A stretch of DNA of 64,000 nucleotides from Verrucomicrobiaceae bacterium (GCA_947507875.1 CANNQP010000010.1:41925-105924), one strand, 5' to 3'. Numbered from the stretch's first letter, positions 51,411 through 60,863 are shown. Notes: generated from the letters alone by a model not told the origin. Translations and numbers: made by a program.

Positions 51411-53315
51411 TTAGCCGAGCTTGGCCATCACCTTCGCCACGCAGTTTTCCACGGTCAGCCCGTGTTTCTGGCGCAGAACCGAGACGCTGCCGTGCTCGAT
51501 GAAGGTGTCGGGCCAACCGATGCGCACGACGGGCGTTTTGATGCCTGCGTCGTTCAGGTGCTCGATCACACCACAGCCAAAACCATTCATCAGCACGTGA
51601 TCTTCCAAGGTGCAGACGACCTTCACCTTGGCGGCGATTTGTTCGATCAAAGCGCCATCCAGGGGCTTGATCCAGCGTGGGTTGATCAGTGCGACGGAAA
51701 GTCCTTTGGCTTCTAGCTCTTGCTTGGCCTTTTGAGCGATGGGGAACATTTCTCCAAGGCCGATTAAGGCAACATCGCTGCCGTCGGCGACGAGTTCGGC
51801 CTTGCCGATTTCTAGCACCTGAGGGCGTTGCTTTGGTGTGACGCCGGGGCCATTGCCGCGGGGGTAACGGATGGCGATCGGGCCTTGCTCGTAGTTCGCC
51901 ATCGTCCACAGCATGTCCACGAATTCATCCTCATCCTTGGGCTGCATGTGAACGAGACCAGGCACGCCACGCAGGTAGGCAATGTCGAACAAACCATGGT
52001 GAGTCGGGCCATCATCGCCACTGAGGCTGCCACGGTCCATGCAGAGTCGCACAGGCAGATTTTGGATGGCCATGTCATGCACGATCATGTCAAAGGCACG
52101 CTGCATGAAGGTCGAGTAAATCGTCAGGAAGGGCTTCAGGCCCTGCGTGGCCAGACCACAGGCAAAGAGCGCCGCATGTTCCTCCGCAATGCCGACATCG
52201 AAGTAACGCTCGGGCAGTTCTTTTTTGAAGACGATCAAGCCAGTGCCACCAGGCATGGCCCCAGTGATCGCGACAATGCTTTTGTCTTCCTTGGCGAAGT
52301 CGGTGACGCTGCGCCCATAGATCTGGGAGTAGGTGGGCTTGTCCGTGCTAGCGGTTTCGCCAGTCTCCACGTTGTATTTGCCGAGGCCATGGAACTTCAG
52401 CGGATCTTCCAGCGCGGGTTTGTAACCACGACCTTTTTCCGTCAGGATGTGCAGGATGACAGGCTCGTTTTGGTTCTTCAGGAACTCAAAGGTCTGGATC
52501 AGCAGCGGCAAGTTGTGACCATCGATCGGCCCATAATAACGAATGCCGAACTCATCAAAAAGCGTGCTGCGATTGTGCGGACCTTCGCTTTGCGGAAGAA
52601 GCAGGCCCTTGGCGGTCTTTTCCACACGTTCTGCGAGTTTGCGCGCGCCATCGCCGAGCATGAACTCGACAAACTTGGCTGCTTTCTCATGCAGATTCGC
52701 GAAGCCAGGATGCGTGGCGATCGTGTTGAAGTAGCTGGCGATGGCACCGACGTTTTTGTCGATGCTCCATTCGTTGTCATTGAGGACAATGATCAGCTTC
52801 TTCGTGTGTGCGGCGACGTTGTTCAGCGCTTCAAATACGGGTCCGCAGGTAAAAGCGGCATCACCCGCGACACAGATGACGTGTTCATCGGTGCCCTTGA
52901 GATCGCGAGCTGTGGCCATGCCAAGTGCCGCGCCGACGGAGGTGCCTGCGTGGCCTGCGCCGTAGCAATCGTGTTCGCTTTCGCTGCGCAGCAGGAAGCC
53001 GTTCAGGCCTTCGTATTGGCGGATGGTGCCGATCTTGTCCCAGCGCCCGGTGAGCATTTTGTGGACGTAACCCTGGTGGGCCACATCAAAGACGAACTTG
53101 TCCGTAGGTGTGTCAAAAACGCGGTGCATGGCCAGCGTCAACTCCACGACACCGAGGTTAGGACCGAGGTGGCCTCCCGTTTCGGCGAGGGTGGAGATCA
53201 GGGTTTGACGAATTTTTTCCGCAAGAGCGGGCAGCTTCTCCAAAGGCAGGGCTTTGAGGTCGGCAGGGCAGGTGATGGGGGGCAGGGAAGCTGTGTCCAC
53301 GTTGAGCAAGATCAA
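51411..53315 (-). CDS. dxs: 1-deoxy-D-xylulose-5-phosphate synthase
   Basis: The 634-residue thiamine-diphosphate enzyme starts the MEP isoprenoid pathway. Motifs include GGHLGPNLGVVELTLAMH, FDVAHQGYVHKMLTGR, AGHAGTSVGAALGMA, the ThDP site GDAAFTCGPVFEALNN, and DGPTHHGLFDIAYLR in the second half. The usual GDGA is GDAA here. There is no ATG near the conserved start; a TTG at 53315 overlaps the xseB stop (TTGA) and fits coupling, while TTG 53309 and GTG 53300 are alternatives. Confidence 0.93.
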   Translation of the reverse strand: MILLNVDTASLPPITCPADLKALPLEKLPALAEKIRQTLISTLAETGGHLGPNLGVVELTLAMHRVFDTPTDKFVFDVAHQGYVHKMLTGRWDKIGTIRQYEGLNGFLLRSESEHDCYGAGHAGTSVGAALGMATARDLKGTDEHVICVAGDAAFTCGPVFEALNNVAAHTKKLIIVLNDNEWSIDKNVGAIASYFNTIATHPGFANLHEKAAKFVEFMLGDGARKLAERVEKTAKGLLLPQSEGPHNRSTLFDEFGIRYYGPIDGHNLPLLIQTFEFLKNQNEPVILHILTEKGRGYKPALEDPLKFHGLGKYNVETGETASTDKPTYSQIYGRSVTDFAKEDKSIVAITGAMPGGTGLIVFKKELPERYFDVGIAEEHAALFACGLATQGLKPFLTIYSTFMQRAFDMIVHDMAIQNLPVRLCMDRGSLSGDDGPTHHGLFDIAYLRGVPGLVHMQPKDEDEFVDMLWTMANYEQGPIAIRYPRGNGPGVTPKQRPQVLEIGKAELVADGSDVALIGLGEMFPIAQKAKQELEAKGLSVALINPRWIKPLDGALIEQIAAKVKVVCTLEDHVLMNGFGCGVIEHLNDAGIKTPVVRIGWPDTFIEHGSVSVLRQKHGLTVENCVAKVMAKLG

Positions 53316-53659
53316 AAAAGTCGGATTTCGTCGCTGGCGTCAGGGGTCGGGGCAGAGGCGGGGGATTTGCGCTTGGTCGGCGCAGCGGCTGGGCGGGATT
53401 CCATCGGTTCAGGACTGCTGTTTGCTTCAAAGTCCGTGAGCGTGACCTCGCCATTGGCGGCGCGAGTGACCATCTCAATGCGCCGCTGGGCCGTTTCGAG
53501 GATGCGACCGCAGACTTTCAGCAGTTGCATGCCTTCTTCATAGCGGGCGACCATGACCTCCAGGGTCGCGCCTTCCTGCTCGATGTCAGCCACCACGTCC
53601 TCCAGGCGCGACATCGCCTGTTCGAGAGTCAGCTCTGGGTGGGGAGACGGGGCAGGCAT
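53312..53659 (-). CDS. xseB: Exodeoxyribonuclease VII small subunit
   Basis: The 115-residue product has the XseB helical core (TLEQAMSRLEDVVADIEQEG, LEVMVARYEEGMQLLKVC, ILETAQRRIEMVT). A longer than usual Pro/Ala/Thr-rich tail of about 45 residues follows. XseA is not in the window. Its stop overlaps the dxs start. Confidence 0.92.
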   Translation of the reverse strand: MPAPSPHPELTLEQAMSRLEDVVADIEQEGATLEVMVARYEEGMQLLKVCGRILETAQRRIEMVTRAANGEVTLTDFEANSSPEPMESRPAAAPTKRKSPASAPTPDASDEIRLF

Positions 53660-53828
53660 GGGGCGGGAAACGGGCGCGCATTATCAGGAGTGCGGCTTCT
53701 CTGGCAAGCAGTAAAACCAGCCTACGCATCGTGAAGGAAAGCATCGGCTGTGGGCTTCCTGGATGCTTGAGAGCTTGCACGTGAGGTGAAAGTAGGCTCT
53801 GGGAAGAGATTACTCAAAGTCTGACCTC

Positions 53829-54311
53829 ATGGATGCCCTCGAAATCGCCCGCCTTTGCGCGAAATATGCTGATGATAAAAAAGCCGAAGAGATCGTGCTG
53901 CTAGACCTTCGTGGTCTGTCACCGGTCACGGATTTCTTTGTCATCTGCTCTGCTGTCTCTTCGCCTCAGCTAAGAGCCGTTCGAGATGAGATTGTGGAAC
54001 AGATGCGCAAGGAGCATGGCCAGAAGCCCTTGTTTGTCGATGGTTCTTACGAGAGCCAATGGCTGATCGTGAACTTTCCCAACGTGCTGGTTCACATTCA
54101 GTCGCCAGAAAAGCGCGAGTACTACGCGCTGGAAGAGCTTTGGGGAGACGCTCCTGTTCTACCCTGGCAGGAAGAGACTTCTCTGCCTCCTGCTGCCAAA
54201 AAAGCGGTGGCGAAAAAGGTGACGGCTAAGAAAGCCGTGACGAAGAAAGCTGCGCGCAAGGCTCCCGCCAAAAAAGCAGCGAAAAAGGCCGCTGCGCGCA
54301 AGAAAGCGTGA
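53829..54311 (+). CDS. rsfS: Ribosome silencing factor RsfS with histone-H1-like tail
   Basis: The first 115 residues are RsfS (DUF143): KKAEEIVLLDLRGLSPVTDFFVI, SSPQLRAVRDEIVEQMRK, VDGSYESQWLIVNFPNVLVHI and REYYALEELWGDAP. RsfS binds ribosomal protein L14 and blocks subunit joining under starvation. Residues 121-160 are an added tail of Lys-Lys-Ala repeats (AAKKAVAKKVTAKKA type), about 40 percent Lys and rest mostly Ala/Val/Thr, like histone H1 or bacterial HctB tails. Standard RsfS ends near residue 120. The tail could bind rRNA, DNA or polyphosphate. Confidence 0.93.
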   Translation: MDALEIARLCAKYADDKKAEEIVLLDLRGLSPVTDFFVICSAVSSPQLRAVRDEIVEQMRKEHGQKPLFVDGSYESQWLIVNFPNVLVHIQSPEKREYYALEELWGDAPVLPWQEETSLPPAAKKAVAKKVTAKKAVTKKAARKAPAKKAAKKAAARKKA

Positions 54312-54330
54312 GCCCCACCCCATGGCCGTC

Positions 54331-54345
54331 TAGTGGACTCCACTA
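54331..54345. promoter_or_regulatory. Perfect 15-bp palindrome upstream of the AraC gene
   Basis: TAGTGGA-C-TCCACTA is a perfect dyad with one central base, 108 bases before the AraC-family start. It could be an operator. There is no direct support beyond symmetry. Confidence 0.3.
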
Positions 54346-54453
54346 CGCAGGCCTTGCGGTTGGTCCTCATGAATTGCGCCGTGGTCGCCACGAATAGTGC
54401 AATCCACGCACAGCCCCTAGCATCCGTGTGTCAACTTAACAACCACACACGAC

Positions 54454-55272
54454 ATGCAAACTCCGATCTCCAAGCACAACGGCCAGCAGCGTTTCATCGA
54501 AACTCTAGCAGAAAGTGACCTCTTTCGTGGTTACCAGACGGCTTTCCACACCCTGACCGGATTGCCGCTGAATTTACGGGCTCAGGAGGATGAAGAATTT
54601 GTCGAAGAGGTGATGACTCGTAAAGGTGTCGCCGGGGTGGTTCGCTCTTCGGTGCCTGTTCGTGTGGGTAAGACGCCGGTTGCCCTACTGGAGACGGGCG
54701 GAGTTCGTCTAGAAGCAGCCACGGCGGAAAGCTTTGCCCCACTAGCCAATGCCCTGCTGGATGATGATCGCACCGCTGCCGAGATCCATGGGGCTCGGGT
54801 TCATTTCAATCAGGCACCGGTCATGTCTCCCAGCCGCTACCAGGCGGCCATCACCATCTTGCGTTCCTTCGCCCTCCAGCTAGGTGAGTGTGCGCATCGC
54901 ATGCTCTTCGCTCACACGACGAATGAACCCCAGGCCGTCAGAAACGCCAAGATCTACATCCATGCGCATCTGGCGGAGTCGATGACGCTGGAGCAGGTGG
55001 CAGGCGCGGTGAACGTGAGCCCCTTCCACTTCTGCAAAATTTTCAAGCGTGCCACTGGCCTAACGTTCACTGACTTTGTGAACCGTGCTCGCGTGGAAAA
55101 AGCCAAGCGGATGCTGATGAAGCCTGATGCCCGCATCACCGAAGTGGCCTACGACGTGGGCTTCCAATCCCTCTCTCACTTCAATCGAAGCTTCCGCCGG
55201 ATCGCGAGTGAGTCTCCCACCGAATTCCGAGGGCGCATCCGTGAGGAGCGTGGTCATGCATTGGCTGCTTGA
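54454..55272 (+). CDS. AraC-family regulator with PocR-type sensor-like N-terminus
   Basis: The 272-residue product has a PocR/PAS-like ligand-binding region (about 10-140: FRGYQTAFHTLTGLPLNLR, VPVRVGKTPVALLETGGVRLE) and a C-terminal double helix-turn-helix (SMTLEQVAGAVNVSPFHFCKIFKRATGL, ITEVAYDVGFQSLSHFNRSFRR). PocR-type proteins often lack a full cysteine cluster; only scattered Cys are present here. Targets and ligand are unknown. The start is ATG at 54454 and a strong terminator follows. Confidence 0.85.
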   Translation: MQTPISKHNGQQRFIETLAESDLFRGYQTAFHTLTGLPLNLRAQEDEEFVEEVMTRKGVAGVVRSSVPVRVGKTPVALLETGGVRLEAATAESFAPLANALLDDDRTAAEIHGARVHFNQAPVMSPSRYQAAITILRSFALQLGECAHRMLFAHTTNEPQAVRNAKIYIHAHLAESMTLEQVAGAVNVSPFHFCKIFKRATGLTFTDFVNRARVEKAKRMLMKPDARITEVAYDVGFQSLSHFNRSFRRIASESPTEFRGRIREERGHALAA

Positions 55273-55303
55273 ATGAACTCTTTTCCAGTCCCCCCTAGAC
55301 CTC

Positions 55304-55335
55304 AAGCCGAGCACCTGCGTGTGCTCGGCTTTTTT
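55304..55335 (+). terminator. Rho-independent terminator of the AraC gene
   Basis: An 11-bp stem (AAGCCGAGCAC at 55304-55314 and GTGCTCGGCTT at 55321-55331) closes a 6-nt loop, and the T-run continues to 55335. It is 31 bases past the stop codon. Confidence 0.92.
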
Positions 55336-55543
55336 GGGCCACGTGGCCCAAAGCAAAAGAATTGTTAATCTTTTCAAAACAAAACTTGTGTCCCCCTCTA
55401 AACTGGGTGAGTGGAGTGTCCGTCAACCTGTGAAGGCAAGACAGAGCCGTTCATCAGGTGACTCCCCGGATTCTTTGGTGTTCTGAAATCCGCCCTTGGA
55501 GCTCATTTTGTCGTCGTCGGATTGATGATATCCAAGATAAGTT

Positions 55544-55930
55544 ATGAATACGAAAATGTATGTGGGCAACTTGCCCTTCGCCGCGATGGAATCCGACCTG
55601 CGCGACCTGTTCTCCCAATACGGCACCGTGACGGACCTGTTCCTGCCCATGGACCGTGTGACCGGCCGTCCTCGCGGCTTTGCCTTTGTGACCATGGACA
55701 CGGTCACAGCCATGGAAGAGGCCATCAAAGGCCTGAATGAACAAGATTTCATGGGCCGTCCTTTGGCCATCAATGAAGCTCGTCCGAAGGAAGAACGCCC
55801 AGCTTACGGTGGCGGCGGCGGCGGTGGTGGCTACGGCGGTGGCGGTGGTCGTGGTGGCTACGCTGGCAAAGGCGGCGGCAAAGGCGGTTACGGTGGCGGC
55901 GGCGGCGGTGGCCGCAGCGAGCGCTGGTAA
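55544..55930 (+). CDS. Glycine-rich RRM RNA-binding protein
   Basis: The 128-residue protein has one RNA-recognition motif (1-80) with RNP2 MYVGNLPF (5-12) and RNP1 RGFAFVTM (44-51). Residues 88-128 are a Gly-rich tail with Arg, Lys and Tyr, as in cyanobacterial Rbp proteins and plant glycine-rich RNA-binding proteins. Such proteins are often cold-induced and act as RNA chaperones; here the 208-base stretch between the upstream terminator and the ATG leaves room for a long leader. Start ATG at 55544. A good terminator follows. Confidence 0.93.
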   Translation: MNTKMYVGNLPFAAMESDLRDLFSQYGTVTDLFLPMDRVTGRPRGFAFVTMDTVTAMEEAIKGLNEQDFMGRPLAINEARPKEERPAYGGGGGGGGYGGGGGRGGYAGKGGGKGGYGGGGGGGRSERW

Positions 55931-55956
55931 GCCTTTCTTGCTCACGTTTTTTTGAT

Positions 55957-55989
55957 AAACACGGCTCTCGCCAGGGAGCCGTGTTTTTT
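55957..55989 (+). terminator. Rho-independent terminator of the RRM gene
   Basis: AAACACGGCTC (55957-55967) pairs with GAGCCGTGTTT (55976-55986) around an 8-nt loop and a T-run continues to 55989. Confidence 0.92.
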
Positions 55990-56148
55990 ATGCCAAGCAT
56001 GGCTCGAAAAGACGGATCTCACCGCATGTTTGGGTGAACACAACCCGGGACACTCGACGGGGCGTAAGGCTTTCCGCTGCTAGGCTTGAGGCTTGTGCGA
56101 AAGGCTCGGGCAACTGGCGGCGTAATTTTGACTGAAAAATAACCCCCC

Positions 56149-59100
56149 ATGACCTCGCGCCAGGTTTTTACCACACTAGCTTCGCTTTCCCTCAGTTCCT
56201 CCGCTCTGATCGCTCAGGACGCGGAAAAGATTACCTATGAGGATCACATCAAGCCGCTGCTGGAGAACAAATGCTTCTCTTGCCATAATCCTGATAAGAA
56301 AAAAGGCGACTTGGATTTGACCAGTTTCGGGGCCGTGATGGCTGGAGGTGGGGGCGGGGCCGTGGTCGATTCGGGTAATGTCGATGGCTCACGACTCTGG
56401 ACCACTTGCGCGAAAAAAGAAGAGCCCTTCATGCCACCCGAGGGTTCCCCTCTGAATGCCAAGGAGTTGGAAATTTTAGCCAAATGGGTCACTGGCGGAC
56501 TACTCGAAACCAAGAGCAGCCTCGCGAAAAAATCCACGAAGCCCAAGGTGGACATGGCCGTGGCCGTCACGAGCGGCAAACCAGAAGGCCCCATCGCCAA
56601 ACCGGAGCATGTTCTGCTCGAGCCCGTGATCGTCACGCCACGCACCACAGCCATCGTGGCTATGGCAGCCAGCCCATGGACTTCATTGGTCGCCCTAGCC
56701 GCTCCGAAGCAAATCCTACTCTATGATACCGACACGAAGCAGCTCGCGGGCATTTTTCCCTACACTGAGGGCTACGCGCGCTCGCTACAGTTCAGCCGCA
56801 ATGGCAGCCTGCTCGTCATGGGAGGGGGCCGTGGTGGCAAATTCGGTCATGCGGTCGTTTGGGATGTGAAAACCGGCAAGCGCATGATCGAAGTCGGCAA
56901 GGAATTCGACCAAGTCATGGCGGCTGACATTAGCCCCGATCACAAAATGGTGGTCATGGGCTGTACCTCGAAAAAAGTGAAGTGCTACGACAGCGCCACA
57001 GGCGAGGAACTTTACACGATCAGCAAGCATACCGAGTGGCTTCTGGGCACGAAGTTCAGCCCGGATGGCATTCTTTTGGCCACCTGTGACCGCAACGGCA
57101 ATGTCATGGTTTGGGAGGCCAGCAACGGCGGTGAATTCTACATTCTCGGCCAGCACAAAGGGCCTGCCAACGATCTCGCTTGGCGCGCTGACTCCAACCT
57201 ACTCGCGTCCTGCTCCAAAGATGGCACGATCGCCGTTTGGGAGATGACGGAGGGCAAAAAAGTCAAAGACTGGTCGGCACACGGCGGCGGTGTTCAGTCC
57301 GTCTCCTTCACGCCGGAAGGCATGATCGTTTCCTGTGGTGATGACGGCCTGGTGCGTCTCTGGGACATCAATGGAAACAAGAAGGGAGAGTTCGCCAGCC
57401 AAGGTGACATCGTGGCCAAAGTGGTCGCGCTGCACGATGGCAAAAGCTGCGTCAGCTCGAACTGGCGTGGAGAAATCAAGATATTGACCCTTCAGGAAAA
57501 AATGTCCGAAATCGGACAGCTCAGCAGCAATCCACCACTCATCACTCAGCGCATACTTGAGGCGGAAAAACGCGCTACGGATTTGGTGGCGAAGCAGCCA
57601 AGTCTCTTGGAAGCCATTCAAAAAGCCGAAGCCGATGTGAAAAAACGCGAGGAACGTCTCGCAGCCGTCCGTGCCGAATTGGCCGAACAAGAGCGCCGCA
57701 CGAAAGCCTACCCCAGTGAGATGGCCGCTGCTGAAAAAGCCCTTGCGGAAGCCAAGGCAGCCCTCGCGAAAGCCCATGCCGACAAAACGGCTCGTCTCGC
57801 TGCCATCAAGACCCATCTCGAGAAGTCGGCCCAGCTTGCGACGCAACAAAAGGAACTGTCGGCAGTTCTCGCCGAGGCTGCCCAACTGCCTGCTGCCGAT
57901 CAAGCTGTGGCGAATGCAAATGGGCTACTCGAAGCCGCCAAGAAAGAGCTCGCCACCCAAGCTAACGATACCGTTTTGGCTGCTAAGGTCAAAGAGCTCG
58001 AAGCGAAGCTCAGCGTTGCCAAGGCAAGTCAACAAAAGCTCGTGCCCATCAAAGCCAAGGCCGATCAGCTCGCAGCTACGGTCGAAAAAGCCAAAGCTCA
58101 GCTTGGGGCAGCGCCAGCCCCTGTCGCTAATCTCGATCAAATCATCGCCGACACCACCGCCAAGCTGAAACCGCTGACGGAAGAGATCGCTGCGAAGAAA
58201 GCGGAGCTTTCCAAGCTGCCCGCTCTCGTGAAAGCAGGGCCTGATCGGGTGAAAGCTGCGGAAGCCGCCCTGAATCAGGATAAAACCGTGCTCGCCGCAG
58301 CACAGTTCGCGGCCAAATCGGCGAGTGATGAAATCGCTGTCCTGCAGAAGCTGCCCACCATTTTAAAAGCCGCCCAATTCAACGTCGGTGTGCTCACCGA
58401 GAAAGAAAACCTCGCCAAATGGGAAGGAACCTTCAACGACTACATGGCTGCGAAGAAGGAAAACGAAGAAGCCAAAACCGCCAATGCAGCGAAGATTGAG
58501 GCTTCGAAAAAAGCCATCGCCGAGGCCATCAATCAGCTGCCGCAGAAGGAAGCTAGCTTGAACAAGCTGAAGGCCGAACTCGCGGGCGTTCAGGAAGCCA
58601 TCAAGCCCACTCAAACAGCGGACGCTGCATCAAAAGCCAAGCTTGAGGAGACGCAAAAAATGCTGGCAGCCCGTGAAGCTGAAGTCGCGGCCCTTGCCAA
58701 AATCCGCGACGAAGGCAGCGCTGCCGCGAAAAAGTCCGCCGACGACATTGCTAAGGCCATCGAAGGCCTGAAGAAAAAGTTGGGAGAAGTTGCAGCCAAA
58801 CTCAAAGGACCTGAGGAACAGGTGAAGAGCCGCCAGGCCAATGTCACGGCTCAAGAAACGAAACTGGCAACTGCCCAGAAGGCATCCGCCGAGCTCACCG
58901 CGTCCTTGCCGAATCAGGAAAAAGCTATTCAAACGGCAGATGTAGCCCTTGCCACGGCCAAAGCTCGGGTCGAAGCAGCGACACAAGCCTTGGAGGAGAC
59001 CCAGCGCGCAACAGCCCAAGCTGGACGCAGCATCCAGCCCGCACGTCAAGAGATCACGAAGGCCGAAAAAGCCCTCAATGAAGCGAAGGCGAAAAATCAG

Positions 59101-59832
59101 ACAGCGCCTGAGCTGGAAAAGAGACTCGCGGATGCCAAATTCAACCTGGCTGAACTCGAAAAAGCTGCCGCTGAATCGGCGATGAAATTGGCAGGTGCTC
59201 AAAGCAGCCGTGACGATGCGCGCCAAGCGCGTGAACAAGCCGAAAAAGCTCTCTACGCGGCTAAGCAAGCTTTGGCAAAAACGCAAAATGGACTCAAAAA
59301 CAGCACCAATGCTCTCAAGGGGACAGAGGCTGCTCTGGCCAGAGCAAAATCTGATCTCGAGGCTGCCCAGAAGGCCGCTGCTCCTCTGCGCAGTCAGCAA
59401 GATAGCCTGAGTAAAGAAATCGCCGCTCAGGAAAAAGCGAAGTCGGAAAAGCTCACGATTCCTGCTGCTCTCGAAGCTGAGTTTGCCGCCAAAGCCAAGC
59501 CATTGAATGATCAAATCGCTTCCCTGAAGGCAGGTTTGCCTGCGCTAGAAAAAGCCTTTGCTGACGCCCGCGCTAAGCTGGAGGCTGAAGTCAAGATCGT
59601 CGATGGCAAAAACGCTGAAGTCGCCAAAGCCGCCGAAGCGCTAGAGGCCACCAAGTCGAAGAAAGCAAGCGCTGAAGCTGCCATCGCCGCGGCGGAAAAG
59701 GACCAGCCCGTTCGCGAGAAGAACCTTGCGGAGATCAAGGCGGAGCTTGCTAAGCTGGAGCCTCAGCTGGAGCCCCAGCGTGCCAAGGTCAAGCAGCTGG
59801 AAACCCAGTATTTCACCATGCTGCCGAAGTGA
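56149..59832 (+). CDS. Planctomycete-type cytochrome c / WD40 / giant coiled-coil protein
   Basis: The 1227-residue exported protein has a signal region (FTTLASLSLSSSALIAQ). A PSCyt1-type heme domain holds CFSCH (Cys42, Cys45, His46) and FMPPEGSPLNAKELEIL with the likely axial Met. A WD40 propeller (about 150-465) follows with motifs such as SRNGSLLVMGGG, ILLATCDRNGNVMVWEAS, LLASCSKDGTIAVWEM and MIVSCGDDGLVRLWD. Residues about 475-1220 are a very long, Ala/Lys/Glu-rich coiled coil. Domain pairs PSCyt1-WD40 are known in Planctomycetes and Verrucomicrobia; the coiled coil of about 750 residues is a striking addition. The role is unknown; surface or periplasmic electron-transfer scaffolding is a guess. 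Confidence 0.9.
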   Translation: MTSRQVFTTLASLSLSSSALIAQDAEKITYEDHIKPLLENKCFSCHNPDKKKGDLDLTSFGAVMAGGGGGAVVDSGNVDGSRLWTTCAKKEEPFMPPEGSPLNAKELEILAKWVTGGLLETKSSLAKKSTKPKVDMAVAVTSGKPEGPIAKPEHVLLEPVIVTPRTTAIVAMAASPWTSLVALAAPKQILLYDTDTKQLAGIFPYTEGYARSLQFSRNGSLLVMGGGRGGKFGHAVVWDVKTGKRMIEVGKEFDQVMAADISPDHKMVVMGCTSKKVKCYDSATGEELYTISKHTEWLLGTKFSPDGILLATCDRNGNVMVWEASNGGEFYILGQHKGPANDLAWRADSNLLASCSKDGTIAVWEMTEGKKVKDWSAHGGGVQSVSFTPEGMIVSCGDDGLVRLWDINGNKKGEFASQGDIVAKVVALHDGKSCVSSNWRGEIKILTLQEKMSEIGQLSSNPPLITQRILEAEKRATDLVAKQPSLLEAIQKAEADVKKREERLAAVRAELAEQERRTKAYPSEMAAAEKALAEAKAALAKAHADKTARLAAIKTHLEKSAQLATQQKELSAVLAEAAQLPAADQAVANANGLLEAAKKELATQANDTVLAAKVKELEAKLSVAKASQQKLVPIKAKADQLAATVEKAKAQLGAAPAPVANLDQIIADTTAKLKPLTEEIAAKKAELSKLPALVKAGPDRVKAAEAALNQDKTVLAAAQFAAKSASDEIAVLQKLPTILKAAQFNVGVLTEKENLAKWEGTFNDYMAAKKENEEAKTANAAKIEASKKAIAEAINQLPQKEASLNKLKAELAGVQEAIKPTQTADAASKAKLEETQKMLAAREAEVAALAKIRDEGSAAAKKSADDIAKAIEGLKKKLGEVAAKLKGPEEQVKSRQANVTAQETKLATAQKASAELTASLPNQEKAIQTADVALATAKARVEAATQALEETQRATAQAGRSIQPARQEITKAEKALNEAKAKNQTAPELEKRLADAKFNLAELEKAAAESAMKLAGAQSSRDDARQAREQAEKALYAAKQALAKTQNGLKNSTNALKGTEAALARAKSDLEAAQKAAAPLRSQQDSLSKEIAAQEKAKSEKLTIPAALEAEFAAKAKPLNDQIASLKAGLPALEKAFADARAKLEAEVKIVDGKNAEVAKAAEALEATKSKKASAEAAIAAAEKDQPVREKNLAEIKAELAKLEPQLEPQRAKVKQLETQYFTMLPK

Positions 59833-59975
59833 CCGGCAGCGACCTGTCTCTTCAAAGCTGGCGGAATGGCTAAGTTCCGTTGCTCTCGATTGCATGCCCT
59901 GTTGATTCTAACGAAGACAAGACAGGATTATCAAAATTCATATTCTCCTCTCGCTGCTTGGTTTAGTGGTGGTTC

Positions 59976-60863
59976 ATGCTTTCTCGCTTCATGCGTTCAT
60001 CTTTGGGTCATAAGTTGATTCTCGGTTGGCTCGCCCCGCTGGGGCTAGTTTTAGGTCTATCCATGGCGCAGGCGCAGACCGGGTTGAAAATGCAACTCGT
60101 GCCTGAGGACACCGCCGTGGTTCCTGGCCGACCTTTTCGCGTCGGGCTATTCATTCAGCACGAGCCTGGCTGGCACACCTACTGGCGGCAACCTGGTATC
60201 GTGGGCGTGCCGACGACGATGACTTGGGACTTGCCTGCGGGCTTCAAGGCCGGACCGCTGGAGTATCCTGAACCAGAGGCCACCATGATGTTTCACATCA
60301 AAGCGCAGGGCTACGAGAGGGACGTGCTTTTGCAGACGCTCATCACACCACCGCAACATCTCGTGCCAGGCTCCGACATCATCCTATCTGGAAAGGCTGC
60401 GTGGATGTGCTGCGGACGAACCTGCCACCCTGGGAGCATGAAGCTCCAGATTCGCTTGCCGGTGGCCCAGTCTGCCGAATCTCATCCGCAGTGGGCAGCC
60501 CGTTTTGCCCAAGAGCGAGCCGCTTATGCGCAACCCAGCGCTGCTTGGCTGGCCGATGCTCAAGAAGATGGCATGAAAGTGATGCTGACCTTGCGGCCCG
60601 TTCGTTCTGAAGCCCGGCCTTTTGCACCGGGGAGAGTGCCCCAAGTGGTTTTTTTTACCGAGGATGGTTGGATCAATAGCGATCAAGAGCAGCAGGTGCG
60701 CCTCAACCCCGACGGAAGCTTGACCCTCTCCTTGGTCAGGGCAGAGATTTTTTTGGGTGGCAAACCTCCCCTGAAACTGCATGGCATCTTGCAGAGAGAA
60801 GGCGGCTGGCATGTCGATGCGTCTCTGCGAAGCATGACAATTCAGCCCTTGCTAAGACGCTGA
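59976..60863 (+). CDS. DsbD-alpha-like (thiol:disulfide interchange) domain protein
   Basis: The 295-residue product has a signal peptide (LAPLGLVLGLSMAQA) and an immunoglobulin-like DsbD N-terminal domain (PF11412 type): VGLFIQHEPGWHTYWRQPG, TWDLPAGFKAGPLEYPEP, and LSGKAAWMCCGRTCHPG with a Cys-rich site (two adjacent Cys and one further Cys). Unlike DsbD it lacks the membrane and thioredoxin domains. It could receive reductant in the periplasm. The ATG at 59976 is used; a second at 59991 is possible. Confidence 0.82.
   Translation: MLSRFMRSSLGHKLILGWLAPLGLVLGLSMAQAQTGLKMQLVPEDTAVVPGRPFRVGLFIQHEPGWHTYWRQPGIVGVPTTMTWDLPAGFKAGPLEYPEPEATMMFHIKAQGYERDVLLQTLITPPQHLVPGSDIILSGKAAWMCCGRTCHPGSMKLQIRLPVAQSAESHPQWAARFAQERAAYAQPSAAWLADAQEDGMKVMLTLRPVRSEARPFAPGRVPQVVFFTEDGWINSDQEQQVRLNPDGSLTLSLVRAEIFLGGKPPLKLHGILQREGGWHVDASLRSMTIQPLLRR

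Noticed and set aside
51828..53543. 571-codon open frame on the + strand opposite dxs and xseB
   Set aside because: Same reason: fully antisense to two conserved genes, no domain visible.
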